DNA of 64,000 bases from CAYOUV01 sp963790075 (GTDB lineage Bacteria; Chloroflexota; Anaerolineae; Anaerolineales; Villigracilaceae), in contig CAWBNG010000007.1 of the NCBI GenBank assembly GCA_963790075.1, positions 62,001 to 126,000 on the forward strand. Reading direction: 5' to 3'. Within the stretch, counting starts at the first letter, position 1, and each line of letters begins with the position of its first letter. The notes below the pieces were generated by a model, which ran no database searches, was not told the origin of the DNA, and was given only the letters and a program-made list of their open reading frames with translations. The translations under genes and the position numbers were made by a program. Below, piece by piece: positions 35,635-45,191 of the stretch.

Positions 35635-35850
35635 TTGGTCCGCAAAATCAAATCGTTCAACGGGAAAATGCGAGAGGAGTTGCTGGAAAGGGAAATCTTT
35701 TATTCGCTTAAGAAGGCTCAGGTATTTATCGAGATGTGGAGAAAATATTACAATACCATCAGTCCACACAGCGCGCTGGGTTATCGTCCCTCGACCCCAG
35801 TTACCATCTATGTCCAACCTGCTCGGATTCAACCAGTTGAACTAACTTAG
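35635..35850 (+). pseudogene. IS3-family transposase (OrfB) C-terminal remnant
   Basis: 71 codons: KIKSFNGKMREELLEREIFY then SLKKAQVFIEMWRKYYNTIS and PHSALGYRPSTP, the well-known end of the DDE integrase core of IS3/IS481-like elements, including the final catalytic region. The upstream catalytic part is absent. A TACAAACATTGGGTAGGTCA stretch shortly after the stop resembles an IS terminus. Confidence 0.85.
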
Positions 35851-36136
35851 AAAGTGGTACAAACATTGGGTAGGTCACGCGTTAGTTAGTTTGTAACGAT
35901 AGTTGACCTTTCTTCCCTTGGCGAGTAATATAATATAAATTGAGTTTCTACATCGTATTCGGTCAATTGGTTTTTAAAAATGCTAGCAGGCCATCCATGT
36001 GAATTGGGACCGAATAATCCATCGAAGTTAAATTTCTTCCCACATTTGTTGTCTGTAATCCTATGGACCGAACGTGTTTTTTTTTCTCGGTAAGTTGATA
36101 TTTGGGAAGGTCATTTGGTAATCAGTGAAATCAGTG
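35851..36136. other. AT-rich gap upstream of the histidine kinase
   Basis: No gene is supportable. AATATAATATAAATTG (about 35927) is promoter-like. Confidence 0.45.
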
Positions 36137-37258
36137 ATGAACAAAACTTCAGACATCCAATCCACCCAGTTGGTGAATGTGCAAAAGCCCCACGAGCCGT
36201 CTGCATTCTCAGAAAAGAAGATTGGTCTAACAGACCCCAGACAACTACTTCCGAAACGGGAAACGATGGCTTGGGATATGTTAGATGCTATAGTAGATGC
36301 AGTAATTTTGGTAAACTTGCAGGGCACCATCCTATGGGTAAATAATTCCGCGTCAAAGAAACTTGATAAACCTATAGAGGCTTTGATCAACACCTCCATT
36401 TGGGATGCCTATCCACCCCAAAAAGTAAACCATCACAAGATACTCTTCAATGATGTTGCCATAACCGGTCGCCCTCTCAGTTTTATTGATAACGATGAAA
36501 GGCGATGGGTTGAAATGATGATTTACCCAATAAAGAACATTAATGACCAACCAAGCGAGATAGCATTTCAAGAACGTGATATCACGGCTCAGATCGAGGC
36601 TGAAGAAATGGTAAAACGCCTCTCGATACAGTTTATCACTGTACAAGAAGATGAGCGGCGTCGCATCTCGCAAGATTTGCATGATGAAATAGGTCAGCAA
36701 ATGACATCGCTGCTATTAGAACTACGTTCTATTCAAAATACGATAGGAACGAACGATGAAACGATTGCAGATCAAATAACTGGGGCGATCAGAAATCTCG
36801 AATCAATTATGAAGGGACTTCGTCAGGTCTTTTACCAGCTCTACCCACCTTCATTGCACCATACCACTCTAACTAAGGTGCTGAGCGCTCATTGTTCTTC
36901 ATTCACAAGATCTACGGGTATAAAGGTCGATTTTAGCTGTCCGAATGATTTTCCAGCGCTGTCAAACGTTTACGAGGTGACGTTATATCGATTTGTCCAG
37001 GAGGGTCTTGCCAATGCAGCAAAACATGGTAAGGCAAGATCAGTGTGGATAAATCTTGATGTGTTGGATGAAGAAATAAATATTTCTCTTGAAGATGACG
37101 GCCTGGGGTTTGATTCAAACAAATTATTGCTGGGTTTGGGTTTACGCGGAATGCAAGAGCGGTTTCTGATGTTGAAGGGAAGCTTCGACATTGAATCCGC
37201 TCCAGGTAAAGGAACGAAACTATTTGGTTCCTTGCTTTTAAAAACCATTGAAACATAA
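36137..37258 (+). CDS. PAS-domain sensor histidine kinase (HisKA_3 / NarX type)
   Basis: 373 residues from the ATG at 36137 (a GTG 12 bases upstream is an alternative). Domains: PAS (about 45-155, MAWDMLDAIVDAVILVNLQG; AFQERDITAQIEAEEMVKRL); the HisKA_3 H-box DERRRISQDLHDEIGQQMTS with the phosphorylated His; a HATPase with RFVQEGLANAAKHGKA (N-box), LEDDGLGFD (G1) and GLGLRGMQER (G2). No transmembrane segment, so cytoplasmic. The response-regulator gene follows after 8 bases: a classical pair. The signal is unknown. Confidence 0.9.
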   Translation: MNKTSDIQSTQLVNVQKPHEPSAFSEKKIGLTDPRQLLPKRETMAWDMLDAIVDAVILVNLQGTILWVNNSASKKLDKPIEALINTSIWDAYPPQKVNHHKILFNDVAITGRPLSFIDNDERRWVEMMIYPIKNINDQPSEIAFQERDITAQIEAEEMVKRLSIQFITVQEDERRRISQDLHDEIGQQMTSLLLELRSIQNTIGTNDETIADQITGAIRNLESIMKGLRQVFYQLYPPSLHHTTLTKVLSAHCSSFTRSTGIKVDFSCPNDFPALSNVYEVTLYRFVQEGLANAAKHGKARSVWINLDVLDEEINISLEDDGLGFDSNKLLLGLGLRGMQERFLMLKGSFDIESAPGKGTKLFGSLLLKTIET

Positions 37259-37266
37259 GGCTTAAA

Positions 37267-37671
37267 ATGCTACGAATTGTTGTCGCAGAGGATCATCACA
37301 TCGTCCGGGAAGGCGTCAGTAAGTTACTGGAGGAACTGGGAGATATCCGGGTTGTGGGGGAAGCTGACAATGGTGAAGATGCCATCAGGTTGGTTAAACT
37401 ATTGAAGCCGGATGTGTTGGTTTTGGATATATCTATGCCACAGACCGATGGATTAGAAACGTTGAAAAAGATGAGAACCTTTCCATCCAGACCCAGAGTA
37501 GTGATTTTATCTATGTATGAGGATATCACCTTAATTCAACAGGCGCTGGAGTATGGAGCATTAGGATATGTCCTCAAACAATCCGTTAGTGAAGAGCTAC
37601 TCGATGCGGTACGCGCGGCCAGCCGTGGCAGCATGTATTTCAAGTTCGGAAATCTCTCATATCCTTTCTGA
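37267..37671 (+). CDS. NarL-type response regulator, receiver part (frameshifted)
   Basis: 134 residues. The receiver domain begins LRIVVAEDHHIVREGVSKLL, with phospho-acceptor Asp54 in DVLVLDISMPQTDG, then VVILSMYEDITLIQQALEYG and YVLKQSVSEELLDAVRAA. The last residues (FKFGNLSYPF) are out of frame. The correct continuation SEISHILSDGTL lies in another frame in 37568-37966. A one-base loss in ATGTATTTCAAG (about 37636-37645) would explain it. Confidence 0.88.
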   Translation: MLRIVVAEDHHIVREGVSKLLEELGDIRVVGEADNGEDAIRLVKLLKPDVLVLDISMPQTDGLETLKKMRTFPSRPRVVILSMYEDITLIQQALEYGALGYVLKQSVSEELLDAVRAASRGSMYFKFGNLSYPF

Positions 37672-37966
37672 TGGGACACTGACTCAAAAGCCGCAAAATG
37701 CACTAGACCGCCTTTCGCCCAGGGAACGCGAGGTTGTAGAGCAAGTAGTTGCGGGCAAATCTACGAAAGAGATTGCCGCAAGTCAGAATACGAGTATCAA
37801 GACCGTAGAGAAACAGAGGCGTGATGCCATGCGCAAACTTGAAGCGGATAATATCGCAAGCCTTGTACGAATTAGCATGGCTCTGGGATTAGTTGCCGAC
37901 AAAAAAAACTATGCGAACTCAAAAATGAACAGATCTGGTTCATGTGCAAGGCATTTTGGGACTTAA
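37568..37966 (+). CDS. NarL-type response regulator, LuxR DNA-binding part (frameshifted)
   Basis: Only the region from about 37640 is meaningful: SEISHILSDGTLTQKPQNAL then the LuxR HTH LSPREREVVEQVVAGKSTKE, IAASQNTSIKTVEKQRRDAM, RKLEADNIASLVRISMALGL. It belongs to the same gene as 37267-37671; the first 25 codons of this open frame overlap the receiver in the wrong frame. The intact regulator would have about 230 residues and be phosphorylated by the upstream kinase. Confidence 0.82.
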   Translation: MSSNNPLVKSYSMRYARPAVAACISSSEISHILSDGTLTQKPQNALDRLSPREREVVEQVVAGKSTKEIAASQNTSIKTVEKQRRDAMRKLEADNIASLVRISMALGLVADKKNYANSKMNRSGSCARHFGT

Positions 37967-37996
37967 AGTCTGGCAAGATATATTTTAGGACTTGAG

Positions 37997-38245
37997 TTGG
38001 GTGCAACACGCACAAAAGCAGTAATCTTTGACCGCGACGCCAATGTCATTTCCAGCGCCTCCAAAGATATAAAATACTACTTTCCACAACCTGGATGGGT
38101 GGAGGTGGATGCAATTGAATTGTGGAACGATAGCCAAAAAGTGATCGAAGAAGCATTAAAAAATGGCAGAATTTCCCCCGAGGATATAGAATCGATTGGC
38201 ATTTCGAAATCAAGCTACAACCATTGTTTTTTGGAACAAGTATAA
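37997..38245 (+). pseudogene. FGGY carbohydrate kinase, N-terminal fragment
   Basis: Frame ILGLELGATRTKAVIFDRDA then YYFPQPGWVEVDAIELWND is the start of an FGGY kinase (phosphate-binding LGATRTKAVIFD). No ATG is available near the beginning; TTG at 37997 is the first possible start, and the sequence before it is already kinase-like (ILGLE). The frame is lost at ATTTCGAAATCAAGC (about 38203), where one A fewer restores NQATTIVFW. Confidence 0.75.
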
Positions 38246-38420
38246 TAACGAACCTATTGGTAGGGCAATTGCCTGGCAGGATAAACGAGCCATCCCCCTT
38301 TATGAGCAACAGGCAGCAACGTGGGCTGATGATCTTAAATCCAGAACTGGGTTGAAAATCGTTCCCAATAGTACGGCGTTTCGAATTCGGTGGTTGATGG
38401 AAAATGATAAGACGATTTAA
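38196..38420 (+). pseudogene. FGGY carbohydrate kinase, second fragment
   Basis: NQATTIVFWNKYNNEPIGRA then IAWQDKRAIPLYEQQ is the next conserved FGGY block (compare NQRETTLAWDKFSGQPLYNA in glpK at 42041). It ends at TAA (38418-38420), after which the same frame goes on as KGLARDELLCGTIDSWLIWK, so the stop is a nonsense codon within one gene. Confidence 0.75.
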
Positions 38421-38441
38421 AAAGGACTGGCAAGGGATGAG

Positions 38442-39458
38442 TTGCTCTGCGGAACCATTGATAGCTGGCTAATTTGGAAGTTTTCTGCCGGCTCTGCTCA
38501 TATTACAGACCTTTCAAATGCCAGTGTGACGTTTCTGATCGATGCTAATACCCTAAACTATAACGATTGGCTTCTCCAGAAGTTGGCTATCCCCCGTAAT
38601 ATCCTGCCTGAAATCCGTAGTTCGAGCGAAATCTACACTGATACAGATCCTGAAAACTTCTTTGGAGTTAGGATACCCATTGCAGGCGCCATGGTTGACT
38701 TAAATTCCGCAGTTATTAGTAGTGCATGCTTTGAACCAGGGATGACAAAAATAACATATGACTTCGGTTCCTCCGTAATTCTGAACACGGGCGACAAACG
38801 GATACCTTCCATCCCAGGCATCGATTCTCAATTGATTTGGGCTGCAAATGGAGTGGTGGCGTACGGCTTGGTTGGATTTATGGACATTTCCGGCTCGGCG
38901 ATCCAATGGTTGAGGGATGGCTTGGGGATTATCTCCGAATATCGCGAAGCAGGGGGACTTGCTAGTCAGGTGCCCAGTTCACAGGGGGTCTACTTCGTCC
39001 CTGCTCTAAACGGTTTAGGAATGCCCCATTCCGATCCGTATGCTCGAGGAACGATTTTCGGAATCACTGCCGGCACTACTAAACATCATATTGCGCGCGC
39101 AACTCTCGAAGCAATGGTTTACCAAACGCGAGATCTTTTTGAAATTATGAATACCATTTCCGAGGTAAAGATTAAGACAGTTCGAATGGATGGGGTTGGT
39201 ATTCAAAGCGAATTTCTCGCGCAGTTCGCGGCTGATATTCTGGGAATTCCGGTGGAGAAGGTGGATACGGAGCATGGCGTACTCGGAGCTGTGTTTATGG
39301 CTGGTCTGGCGAGTGGCTATTGGGAAACCGTTGATGATGTCTCAAAACTCTGTCCGATTTTTCGCACGTTTCAACCACGCATCTCTGCGGAAGAGCGGGA
39401 CAGTTTGTATCAAGGTTGGCTGAAGGCCATCAAACGGGCAGAAGGCTGGCTCAAATAA
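38442..39458 (+). pseudogene. FGGY carbohydrate kinase, C-terminal part of decayed gene
   Basis: 338 codons with GTIDSWLIWKFSAGSAHITD, LSNASVTFLIDANTLNYNDW, VYFVPALNGLGMPHSDPYAR, ARATLEAMVYQTRDLFEIM and VRMDGVGIQSEFLAQFAADI, so most of a glycerol-kinase-like protein. The usual GDLGDQQAA catalytic loop is replaced by GAMVDLNSAVISSA. Together with the upstream frameshift, nonsense codon and lost start, this argues for a decayed or recently damaged gene rather than an active glycerol kinase. A terminator follows. Confidence 0.75.
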
Positions 39459-39811
39459 TCGATAAAAAGCGAATACTCCAAAAGAGTATGAATATACGCC
39501 AAAGGATCCCCCAAGACTGGGGGATTTTTCTTTATTTTTGGTGCTTGCCCTGATTCCAATTGAAATCCGAATTTGCAATAATGTGTACATAAAAACGTGG
39601 AACTTCACCATTCGAAAGGAGGTATGAATGAAGTTATTCTCTTTACGAAATCGCAACAAATTCTGTGTCAGCTTTTTGAATAGATAAAACGGGTGCCTGT
39701 GGATTCCGAGAGGGATGACAATGGGTAATCCTGCCTCAGCTGTATTACAACTCAAAGATTTAATTACAGCAAAGAGTTTATTCACATATTTTGTAAAAGG
39801 AGAAGAATATC
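39459..39811. other. Leader region of the hydrolase gene
   Basis: Besides the terminator it holds AAAGGAGGT (39616-39623) with an ATG at 39628 opening a 19-codon frame (MKLFSLRNRNKFCVSFLNR). This is either a short leader peptide or a fragment. Nothing else is recognisable before AAAAGGAG of the hydrolase. Confidence 0.4.
39506..39535 (+). terminator. Terminator after the decayed FGGY kinase
   Basis: ATCCCCC / GGGGGAT (39506-39512 and 39519-39525) followed by TTTTTCTTTATTTTT. Confidence 0.88.
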
Positions 39812-41605
39812 ATGGAAGCAAATGTTCGTAAAAATTGGTTTTGGTTGATCATAAGCGTGGTCATCATAGTTTTCTCAGCCGTTATGGCTCACTATCTTGA
39901 GCGCGACTTCGGAAAGGTTGACATTGATTTCATCAGGATTGAAGGCCCCTCAGGTCAAACAATCGCTGCGAAACTTTATCGACCAACTTGGGTCTCCGCA
40001 GAAAATCCTGCCCCTGGCATCATCAATATGCATGGCTATCAAAACGATAAAGATGTCCAAGATCCGTACTCTATCGAACTCGCAAGGCGTGGTTTCGTTG
40101 TGCTTGCGACGGATGGCCTTGGGCATGGCGATACCGACGGAGCCTTCAATTTTGGTCTTTTCTTTGCTGATCCATTAGGCGGGATGGGCTTAGAACCAGC
40201 CTATCTGTACTTGAAAAGCCTGCCTTTTGTCGATGCATCGAACCTGGGAGCGACGGGCCACTCAATGGGCGGCGTTACGTCCTTCGCAATCGCCGATTTC
40301 AATGGTGATGTTAAGGCAATCGTCTCCCAAGATGGTGGAACGGGCACACCGGAGAACAGCGATGTACTCTTCCTGCAGCCGACTATGGCTGAGTTCAGGA
40401 ACTCCATGGAGGCCCTGCAGTCTGTTGACTCGACCGCCTTTGGCTTATCTGATCCAGTTCAGTGGGATACAACTTATGGCGATTTCGCTGACGGGACCGC
40501 CCGAAGAGCTGCGTTGATCTGGGGAGATCACCATCTCATGTCCATCGCCCCAAAGGGGGTGGCTGAGGCTGTAGATTGGTTCAGACTTTCCCTGATGAAT
40601 GGCACGACAGACGCTCACTGGATCGATCCTTCAAACCAAATCTATATGTGGAAGGAAATATTTGGTCTGTTTGCTTTACTCGCAACGATCATCTCCATCA
40701 TTCCACTGACAAATCTTCTGCTCGCAGCAAAATACTTTGCGCCCGTATCACAGCCGATGCCCAACCGCTATGTACCTTCAAAAGGGCAATGGTGGGTCTT
40801 TGCAACCATTAATGCCCTCCTCGGTGGCATCTTGTGGGTGCTGTTTGCATATAAAGGGGATGCATTGCGAGTGTTCCCGTTTATGAATATGCTGATGGGC
40901 AACGGAACAGCACTCTGGTTCCTGCTCAATGCTGTAGTCGCATCGGTGCTAATTTTCGTTTGGTACCGGACATCCGCAAAAAAGACAGGTGTCACGACCT
41001 ATGATCTGGGTTTCAGCTTTGACAAAGAGAAGACGATGTTCAATTGGAGCATTATCGGGAAGACCGTCCTGCTTGGTGTAATCCTGTTTGCTTGGATGTA
41101 CATTTTAGCGGCACTCTCTCAATGGGCTTTAGGAGAGGAGTTCCGCTTTGGCTGGCCGTTTATGCGCCAATTCCACTCACCAATACGGGTGGGTTACTTC
41201 TTAATCTATCTGATCCCGGCACTTCTGTTCTTCTTGATCAACGGTGGCGTATTCCTGTTCGGTCAGGCCCGACCATCTGAATCCAGCACACCGAAGAAGT
41301 CCCTATGGGTGTGGTGGCTCAAGATCCTGTATGCAGGTTTGATGGGTCTCTTCCTCGTTTGGGCGCTTCAGTACGTGCCCTGGATGGTTGCTGGAACCGG
41401 CCCATTTTGGCCCCAGACTGCTACAGTTGGCGCCCCCTTTGCCATCTGGATACTGATGTTATGGGTTTACCTCCCTACATTTGCTGTGTTACTTTTCATG
41501 CTCACCTGGTTCTTCCGACGAACAGGACGGATTTACCTGGGAGCGCTAGTGATCTCGATGTTAGTTATTTGGTTCCTTGCAGCCGGGTCTGTTATAGGAG
41601 TATGA
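39812..41605 (+). CDS. Alpha/beta hydrolase with membrane-embedded C-terminal half
   Basis: 597 residues. N-terminal transmembrane anchor (WFWLIISVVIIVFSAVMAHY), then an exported alpha/beta-hydrolase domain (about 40-270) with GIINMHGYQNDKDVQD, LATDGLGHGDTDGAF, the nucleophile elbow GATGHSMGGVTSF (Ser about 152) and a late HHLMSIAP that may hold the catalytic His. About seven transmembrane helices follow (about 290-597). I know of no named enzyme with this exact layout; the substrate could be a lipid or a peptide ester. AAAAGGAG lies 10 nt before the ATG. Monocistronic, in the integrated element. Confidence 0.82.
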   Translation: MEANVRKNWFWLIISVVIIVFSAVMAHYLERDFGKVDIDFIRIEGPSGQTIAAKLYRPTWVSAENPAPGIINMHGYQNDKDVQDPYSIELARRGFVVLATDGLGHGDTDGAFNFGLFFADPLGGMGLEPAYLYLKSLPFVDASNLGATGHSMGGVTSFAIADFNGDVKAIVSQDGGTGTPENSDVLFLQPTMAEFRNSMEALQSVDSTAFGLSDPVQWDTTYGDFADGTARRAALIWGDHHLMSIAPKGVAEAVDWFRLSLMNGTTDAHWIDPSNQIYMWKEIFGLFALLATIISIIPLTNLLLAAKYFAPVSQPMPNRYVPSKGQWWVFATINALLGGILWVLFAYKGDALRVFPFMNMLMGNGTALWFLLNAVVASVLIFVWYRTSAKKTGVTTYDLGFSFDKEKTMFNWSIIGKTVLLGVILFAWMYILAALSQWALGEEFRFGWPFMRQFHSPIRVGYFLIYLIPALLFFLINGGVFLFGQARPSESSTPKKSLWVWWLKILYAGLMGLFLVWALQYVPWMVAGTGPFWPQTATVGAPFAIWILMLWVYLPTFAVLLFMLTWFFRRTGRIYLGALVISMLVIWFLAAGSVIGV

Positions 41606-42040
41606 AAGAAACAACTATACAAGCTTCATTGAAACAAGAGAGGTGATTTGCTTCCTATACACCTATTTCTTCCGCAAGACCAGAAGTGTATACACGGGTA
41701 TATTCCGGGTTACTCTGTTTATGGCCTGGCAAATGGTCGCGTTCGGACTGTTCGCGATTGTGCCGTAACCTAACCGCCGGTAAGCCCCTAGCAAAACACC
41801 TCGGGTTTTTGGGTCTGCCTCGCCGGAAGCGAGGCAGACCTACGTCGGGTTCAACCTCGTAGAAACTGAAGAAACAAATCCTGATCCGGAGAAGAATTTT
41901 GTTAAGGGTGCATCTATCATAAGGCAAATCATGGCACACAGGGATAGCTTCACGTTGTAAGCTGTCTTGTTACCTTTCCATGCGGGAGTACCAAAGGTGA
42001 GAATGATGATTACCACTTTTTATAAGAGGCATGCGTAGTA
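41606..42040. other. Intergenic region upstream of glpK
   Basis: Includes the perfect hairpin GGTCTGCCTCGC / GCGAGGCAGACC (41812-41823 and 41829-41840, CGGAA loop). No gene is supportable; a 94-codon minus-strand frame (41655-41939) lacks any feature. Confidence 0.5.
41812..41840. terminator. Perfect 12-bp hairpin upstream of glpK
   Basis: Arms of 12 bases with a CGGAA loop and no T-run on either side, so its role as a terminator is uncertain. It may be a regulatory or repeat-derived hairpin. Confidence 0.5.
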
Positions 42041-43552
42041 ATGACAAAATATATTGCCAGTATCGATCAGGGAACAACTAGCACCCGATGCATGATTTTC
42101 GACCACCAAGGGAAGCCGGTTGGATTGCACCAATTGGAACACGAACAAATCTTTCCCCGTCCCGGCTGGGTAGAGCACAACCCGTTAGAAATCTGGCGCA
42201 ATACCACTGCGGTCATCCGGGAAGCGCTGCGCAAGACCGGCGCAACCGCCAGGGATATTGCTGCGGTAGGCATCACCAATCAGCGAGAAACCACGCTGGC
42301 CTGGGATAAATTCTCCGGCCAGCCACTCTACAATGCAATTGTCTGGCAAGATACCCGTACTGACAAAATCATCCACCAGCTAGCAGAAGACGGCGGGATG
42401 GACCGCTTCCGAGAGAAGGTCGGGCTGCCGCTCACCACCTATTTCTCCGGTCCCAAGATCAAATGGATGTTGGAAAACGTGGATGGGCTGCGCGCCGCGG
42501 CTGAGGAAGGTCGAGCCATTTTCGGCAATATCGATACCTGGCTGATCTGGAACCTGACCGGTGGAGTGAACAGTGGCAAACACGTCACCGATGTGACCAA
42601 CGCTAGCCGTACTATGCTGATGGATCTGGAAACACTGGATTGGGATGATGAAATTTGCCGCATCATGGGCATTCCGGGACAAATGCTCCCCAAGATCTGC
42701 TCCTCTTCTGAAATCTACGGCCGCACCCTGGAGAACGGCCCCTTCGAAGGCATTGTCCGGGTGGCGGGAGATCTAGGAGACCAGCAGGCAGCCACCGTAG
42801 GGCAAACCTGTTTTGAACCCGGCGAAGCCAAAAACACTTACGGCACCGGCTGCTTCATGCTGCTCAACACCGGCGAGGAAATCATCCAATCCAAAAACGG
42901 ATTGCTGACCACAATCTGTTACCGCTTTGGCAAGGAGAAACCGGTCTATGCCCTGGAAGGTTCTATTGCTATCACCGGTGCACTGGTGCAGTGGTTACGG
43001 GATAATCTCAAAATGATCGATTTAGCCCCGGAAGTTGAAAATCTGGCTAACGCGGTGGACGATAATGGCGGGATCTACTTTGTTCCTGCTTTTTCCGGAC
43101 TTTTTGCCCCTTACTGGCGATCCGACGCACGCGGGGTGATCGTCGGGCTGACCCGCTTCGTCAATCGCGGACACATCGCCAGGGCTGTATTGGAAGCTAC
43201 GGCTTTCCAGACACGTGAAGTGTTGGATGCGATGAACGCAGATTCGGGTGTGGCGTTGAAAGCGTTGAAGGTGGATGGCGGGATGGTGCAGAACGAACTG
43301 CTCATGCAATTCCAGGCTGATGTTTTAGGTGTCCCAGTTACTCGACCAATGGTACCCGAGACCACTGCCCTCGGAGCAGCTTACGCAGCAGGCTATACTG
43401 TTGGTTTCTGGAAAAGTCAAGCCGAGATGCGCAGTAACTGGAAGGTGGATAAAACCTGGCAGCCTAGCTCTGATGATGTTGCTGGTACGAAATTGTATGC
43501 CAAATGGAAGAAAGCTGTTTCTCGGACTCTTGATTGGGCCGAGGCAGAATGA
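42041..43552 (+). CDS. glpK: Glycerol kinase
   Basis: 503 residues, full length for GlpK. It converts glycerol and ATP to glycerol 3-phosphate in the cytoplasm. Phosphate-1 motif SIDQGTTSTRCMIFD with Asp9, GITNQRETTLAWDKFSGQPL, ARTDKIIH-type loop, the catalytic GDLGDQQAATVGQTCFEPGE, KNTYGTGCFMLLNTG, and glycerol-site FVPAFSGLFAPYWRSDARG are all intact. No glpF or glpD is visible nearby. A ribosome-binding site is not evident before the ATG. A divergent paralogue follows 127 bases later. Confidence 0.94.
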   Translation: MTKYIASIDQGTTSTRCMIFDHQGKPVGLHQLEHEQIFPRPGWVEHNPLEIWRNTTAVIREALRKTGATARDIAAVGITNQRETTLAWDKFSGQPLYNAIVWQDTRTDKIIHQLAEDGGMDRFREKVGLPLTTYFSGPKIKWMLENVDGLRAAAEEGRAIFGNIDTWLIWNLTGGVNSGKHVTDVTNASRTMLMDLETLDWDDEICRIMGIPGQMLPKICSSSEIYGRTLENGPFEGIVRVAGDLGDQQAATVGQTCFEPGEAKNTYGTGCFMLLNTGEEIIQSKNGLLTTICYRFGKEKPVYALEGSIAITGALVQWLRDNLKMIDLAPEVENLANAVDDNGGIYFVPAFSGLFAPYWRSDARGVIVGLTRFVNRGHIARAVLEATAFQTREVLDAMNADSGVALKALKVDGGMVQNELLMQFQADVLGVPVTRPMVPETTALGAAYAAGYTVGFWKSQAEMRSNWKVDKTWQPSSDDVAGTKLYAKWKKAVSRTLDWAEAE

Positions 43553-43679
43553 GATATTTTGAATGTTGAACAGAGAACAGCGCATTGAACAGTATCGAAG
43601 GAATCCAGAGGTCTAGGGCTAGATTGTCATCGGCAGAGTTGGTCATTGATTCTATTTTCGGGAACTTCAAAAATTGCTT

Positions 43680-45191
43680 ATGTCGGAATATATTGTAGCA
43701 ATTTATCAAGGAACGAGAAACACCCGTTGTGTGATTTTCGATCAACGGGGAACACCGATCTCAGTTATGCAGCTTGAGCATCGCCAAATCTACCTTCGGC
43801 CAGGCTGGGTGGAACACCGTCCGCTTGAAATTTGGGGGCGCGTCCAAGAGGTAATCTCTAAAACACTTAAGAAGACGCGGATCCAACCCCAAAATTTGGC
43901 TGCGCTAGGAATAACGAATCAACGTGAAACTACAATTGTCTGGGATAAGCAAACAGGCAAGCCTTATTACAACGCAATTGTCTGGCAAGATACGCGGACA
44001 AAGGAATTTTGTGATCACCTAATTTCAGAAGGTTACCAAGATTTTTTTCGTGCTAGGACGGGTATTCCTATATCAACCTACTTTTCAGGACCAAAAATCA
44101 AGTGGATTTTGGATAATGTGGGTGGTGTACGTAAGGCTGCCGAACGAGGGCAAGCGCTATTCGGGAACATAGATACCTGGTTGATATGGTGGCTCACAGG
44201 CGGGCCGGATAACGGTTTACATATAACCGATGTTACCAATGCTAGTCGTACCTTGCTCATGAACTTGCGAACGCTGGAGTGGGATGAGGAAATCTCAAGA
44301 TTATTAAAAATTCCTTGCCAAATGTTACCGCGTATCATTCCATCTAGTGATTCGCAAAAGAGTGCGTGGACAACTTTAGATGGCCCTTTCAAGGCAGCAA
44401 TCCCGATATGTGGAGATCTGGGCGATCAACAAGCAGCGCTCGTTGGACAGACTTGTTATAGTCCTGGTGAAGCTAAGAATACTTATAGTACCGGTTGTTT
44501 TATGCTTCTGAATACTGGAAACTCACCTGTTATTTCTAAAAGCGGGCTCCTAACCACTGTGGCGTATAAATTAGGAAATCAAGATACTGTCTACGCTTTG
44601 GAGGGCTCTGTCGCTTCTACAGGAGCCCTCGTTCAGTGGCTGCGCGATAACCTGGGAATTATCCGTACAAGTTCAGAGGTCGAAGATCTTGCTAGTTTGG
44701 TAGAGGATAACGGCGGCATATATATTGTCCCTTCTTCATCCGATCTATATACTCCATATTGGCGTTCAAACGAAAAAGGAATGGTCGCGGGTCTAAGTGG
44801 TAACATCAATAAACATCATATAGCTCGTGCTGTTCTGGAAACCACGGCTTATCAAACTCGTACAATTCTAGATGCCATGCAAAAAGATTATGGAATGGAG
44901 CTCAAAATATTAAAAGTAAACGGTGGAATGGTTGAAAATGAGTTGTTGATGAAGTTCCAGGCAGATATCTTAGGGGTACCTGTGGTCAAATCCAAAGTGA
45001 AAGATATTTCTGCTCTGGGGGTTGCCTACGCGGCAGGGTTAGCGGTTGGTATCTGGAATGATATAGAAGATTTACGAAATCACTGGCAGATGGATCGGAT
45101 TTGGAAGCCTGAAATGGGTGATGAAACTCGTCAAAAACTATGGGGTGGCTGGTTAATAGCAACCCGTAAGGCGTTGGGGGAGGCCGAATAA
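43680..45191 (+). CDS. Divergent glycerol-kinase-like FGGY kinase
   Basis: 503 residues from the ATG at 43680. It aligns along its length with the upstream glpK, but the phosphate motif is altered: AIYQGTRNTRCVIFD, with Tyr9 where GlpK has the conserved Asp, and Arg-Asn for Thr-Ser. The glycerol-site block is IVPSSSDLYTPYWRSNEKG instead of VPAFSGLFAPYWRSDARG. GDLGDQQAALVGQTC is kept. It is AT-rich relative to glpK. It may have changed substrate, lost activity or be decaying with an open frame. The recombinase remnant follows 155 bases downstream. Confidence 0.82.
   Translation: MSEYIVAIYQGTRNTRCVIFDQRGTPISVMQLEHRQIYLRPGWVEHRPLEIWGRVQEVISKTLKKTRIQPQNLAALGITNQRETTIVWDKQTGKPYYNAIVWQDTRTKEFCDHLISEGYQDFFRARTGIPISTYFSGPKIKWILDNVGGVRKAAERGQALFGNIDTWLIWWLTGGPDNGLHITDVTNASRTLLMNLRTLEWDEEISRLLKIPCQMLPRIIPSSDSQKSAWTTLDGPFKAAIPICGDLGDQQAALVGQTCYSPGEAKNTYSTGCFMLLNTGNSPVISKSGLLTTVAYKLGNQDTVYALEGSVASTGALVQWLRDNLGIIRTSSEVEDLASLVEDNGGIYIVPSSSDLYTPYWRSNEKGMVAGLSGNINKHHIARAVLETTAYQTRTILDAMQKDYGMELKILKVNGGMVENELLMKFQADILGVPVVKSKVKDISALGVAYAAGLAVGIWNDIEDLRNHWQMDRIWKPEMGDETRQKLWGGWLIATRKALGEAE

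Noticed and set aside
39342..39785. 147-codon minus-strand frame
   Set aside because: Runs antisense across the end of the FGGY gene and its terminator.
41655..41939. 94-codon minus-strand frame
   Set aside because: Spans the hairpin at 41812-41840 and has no domain or start signal.
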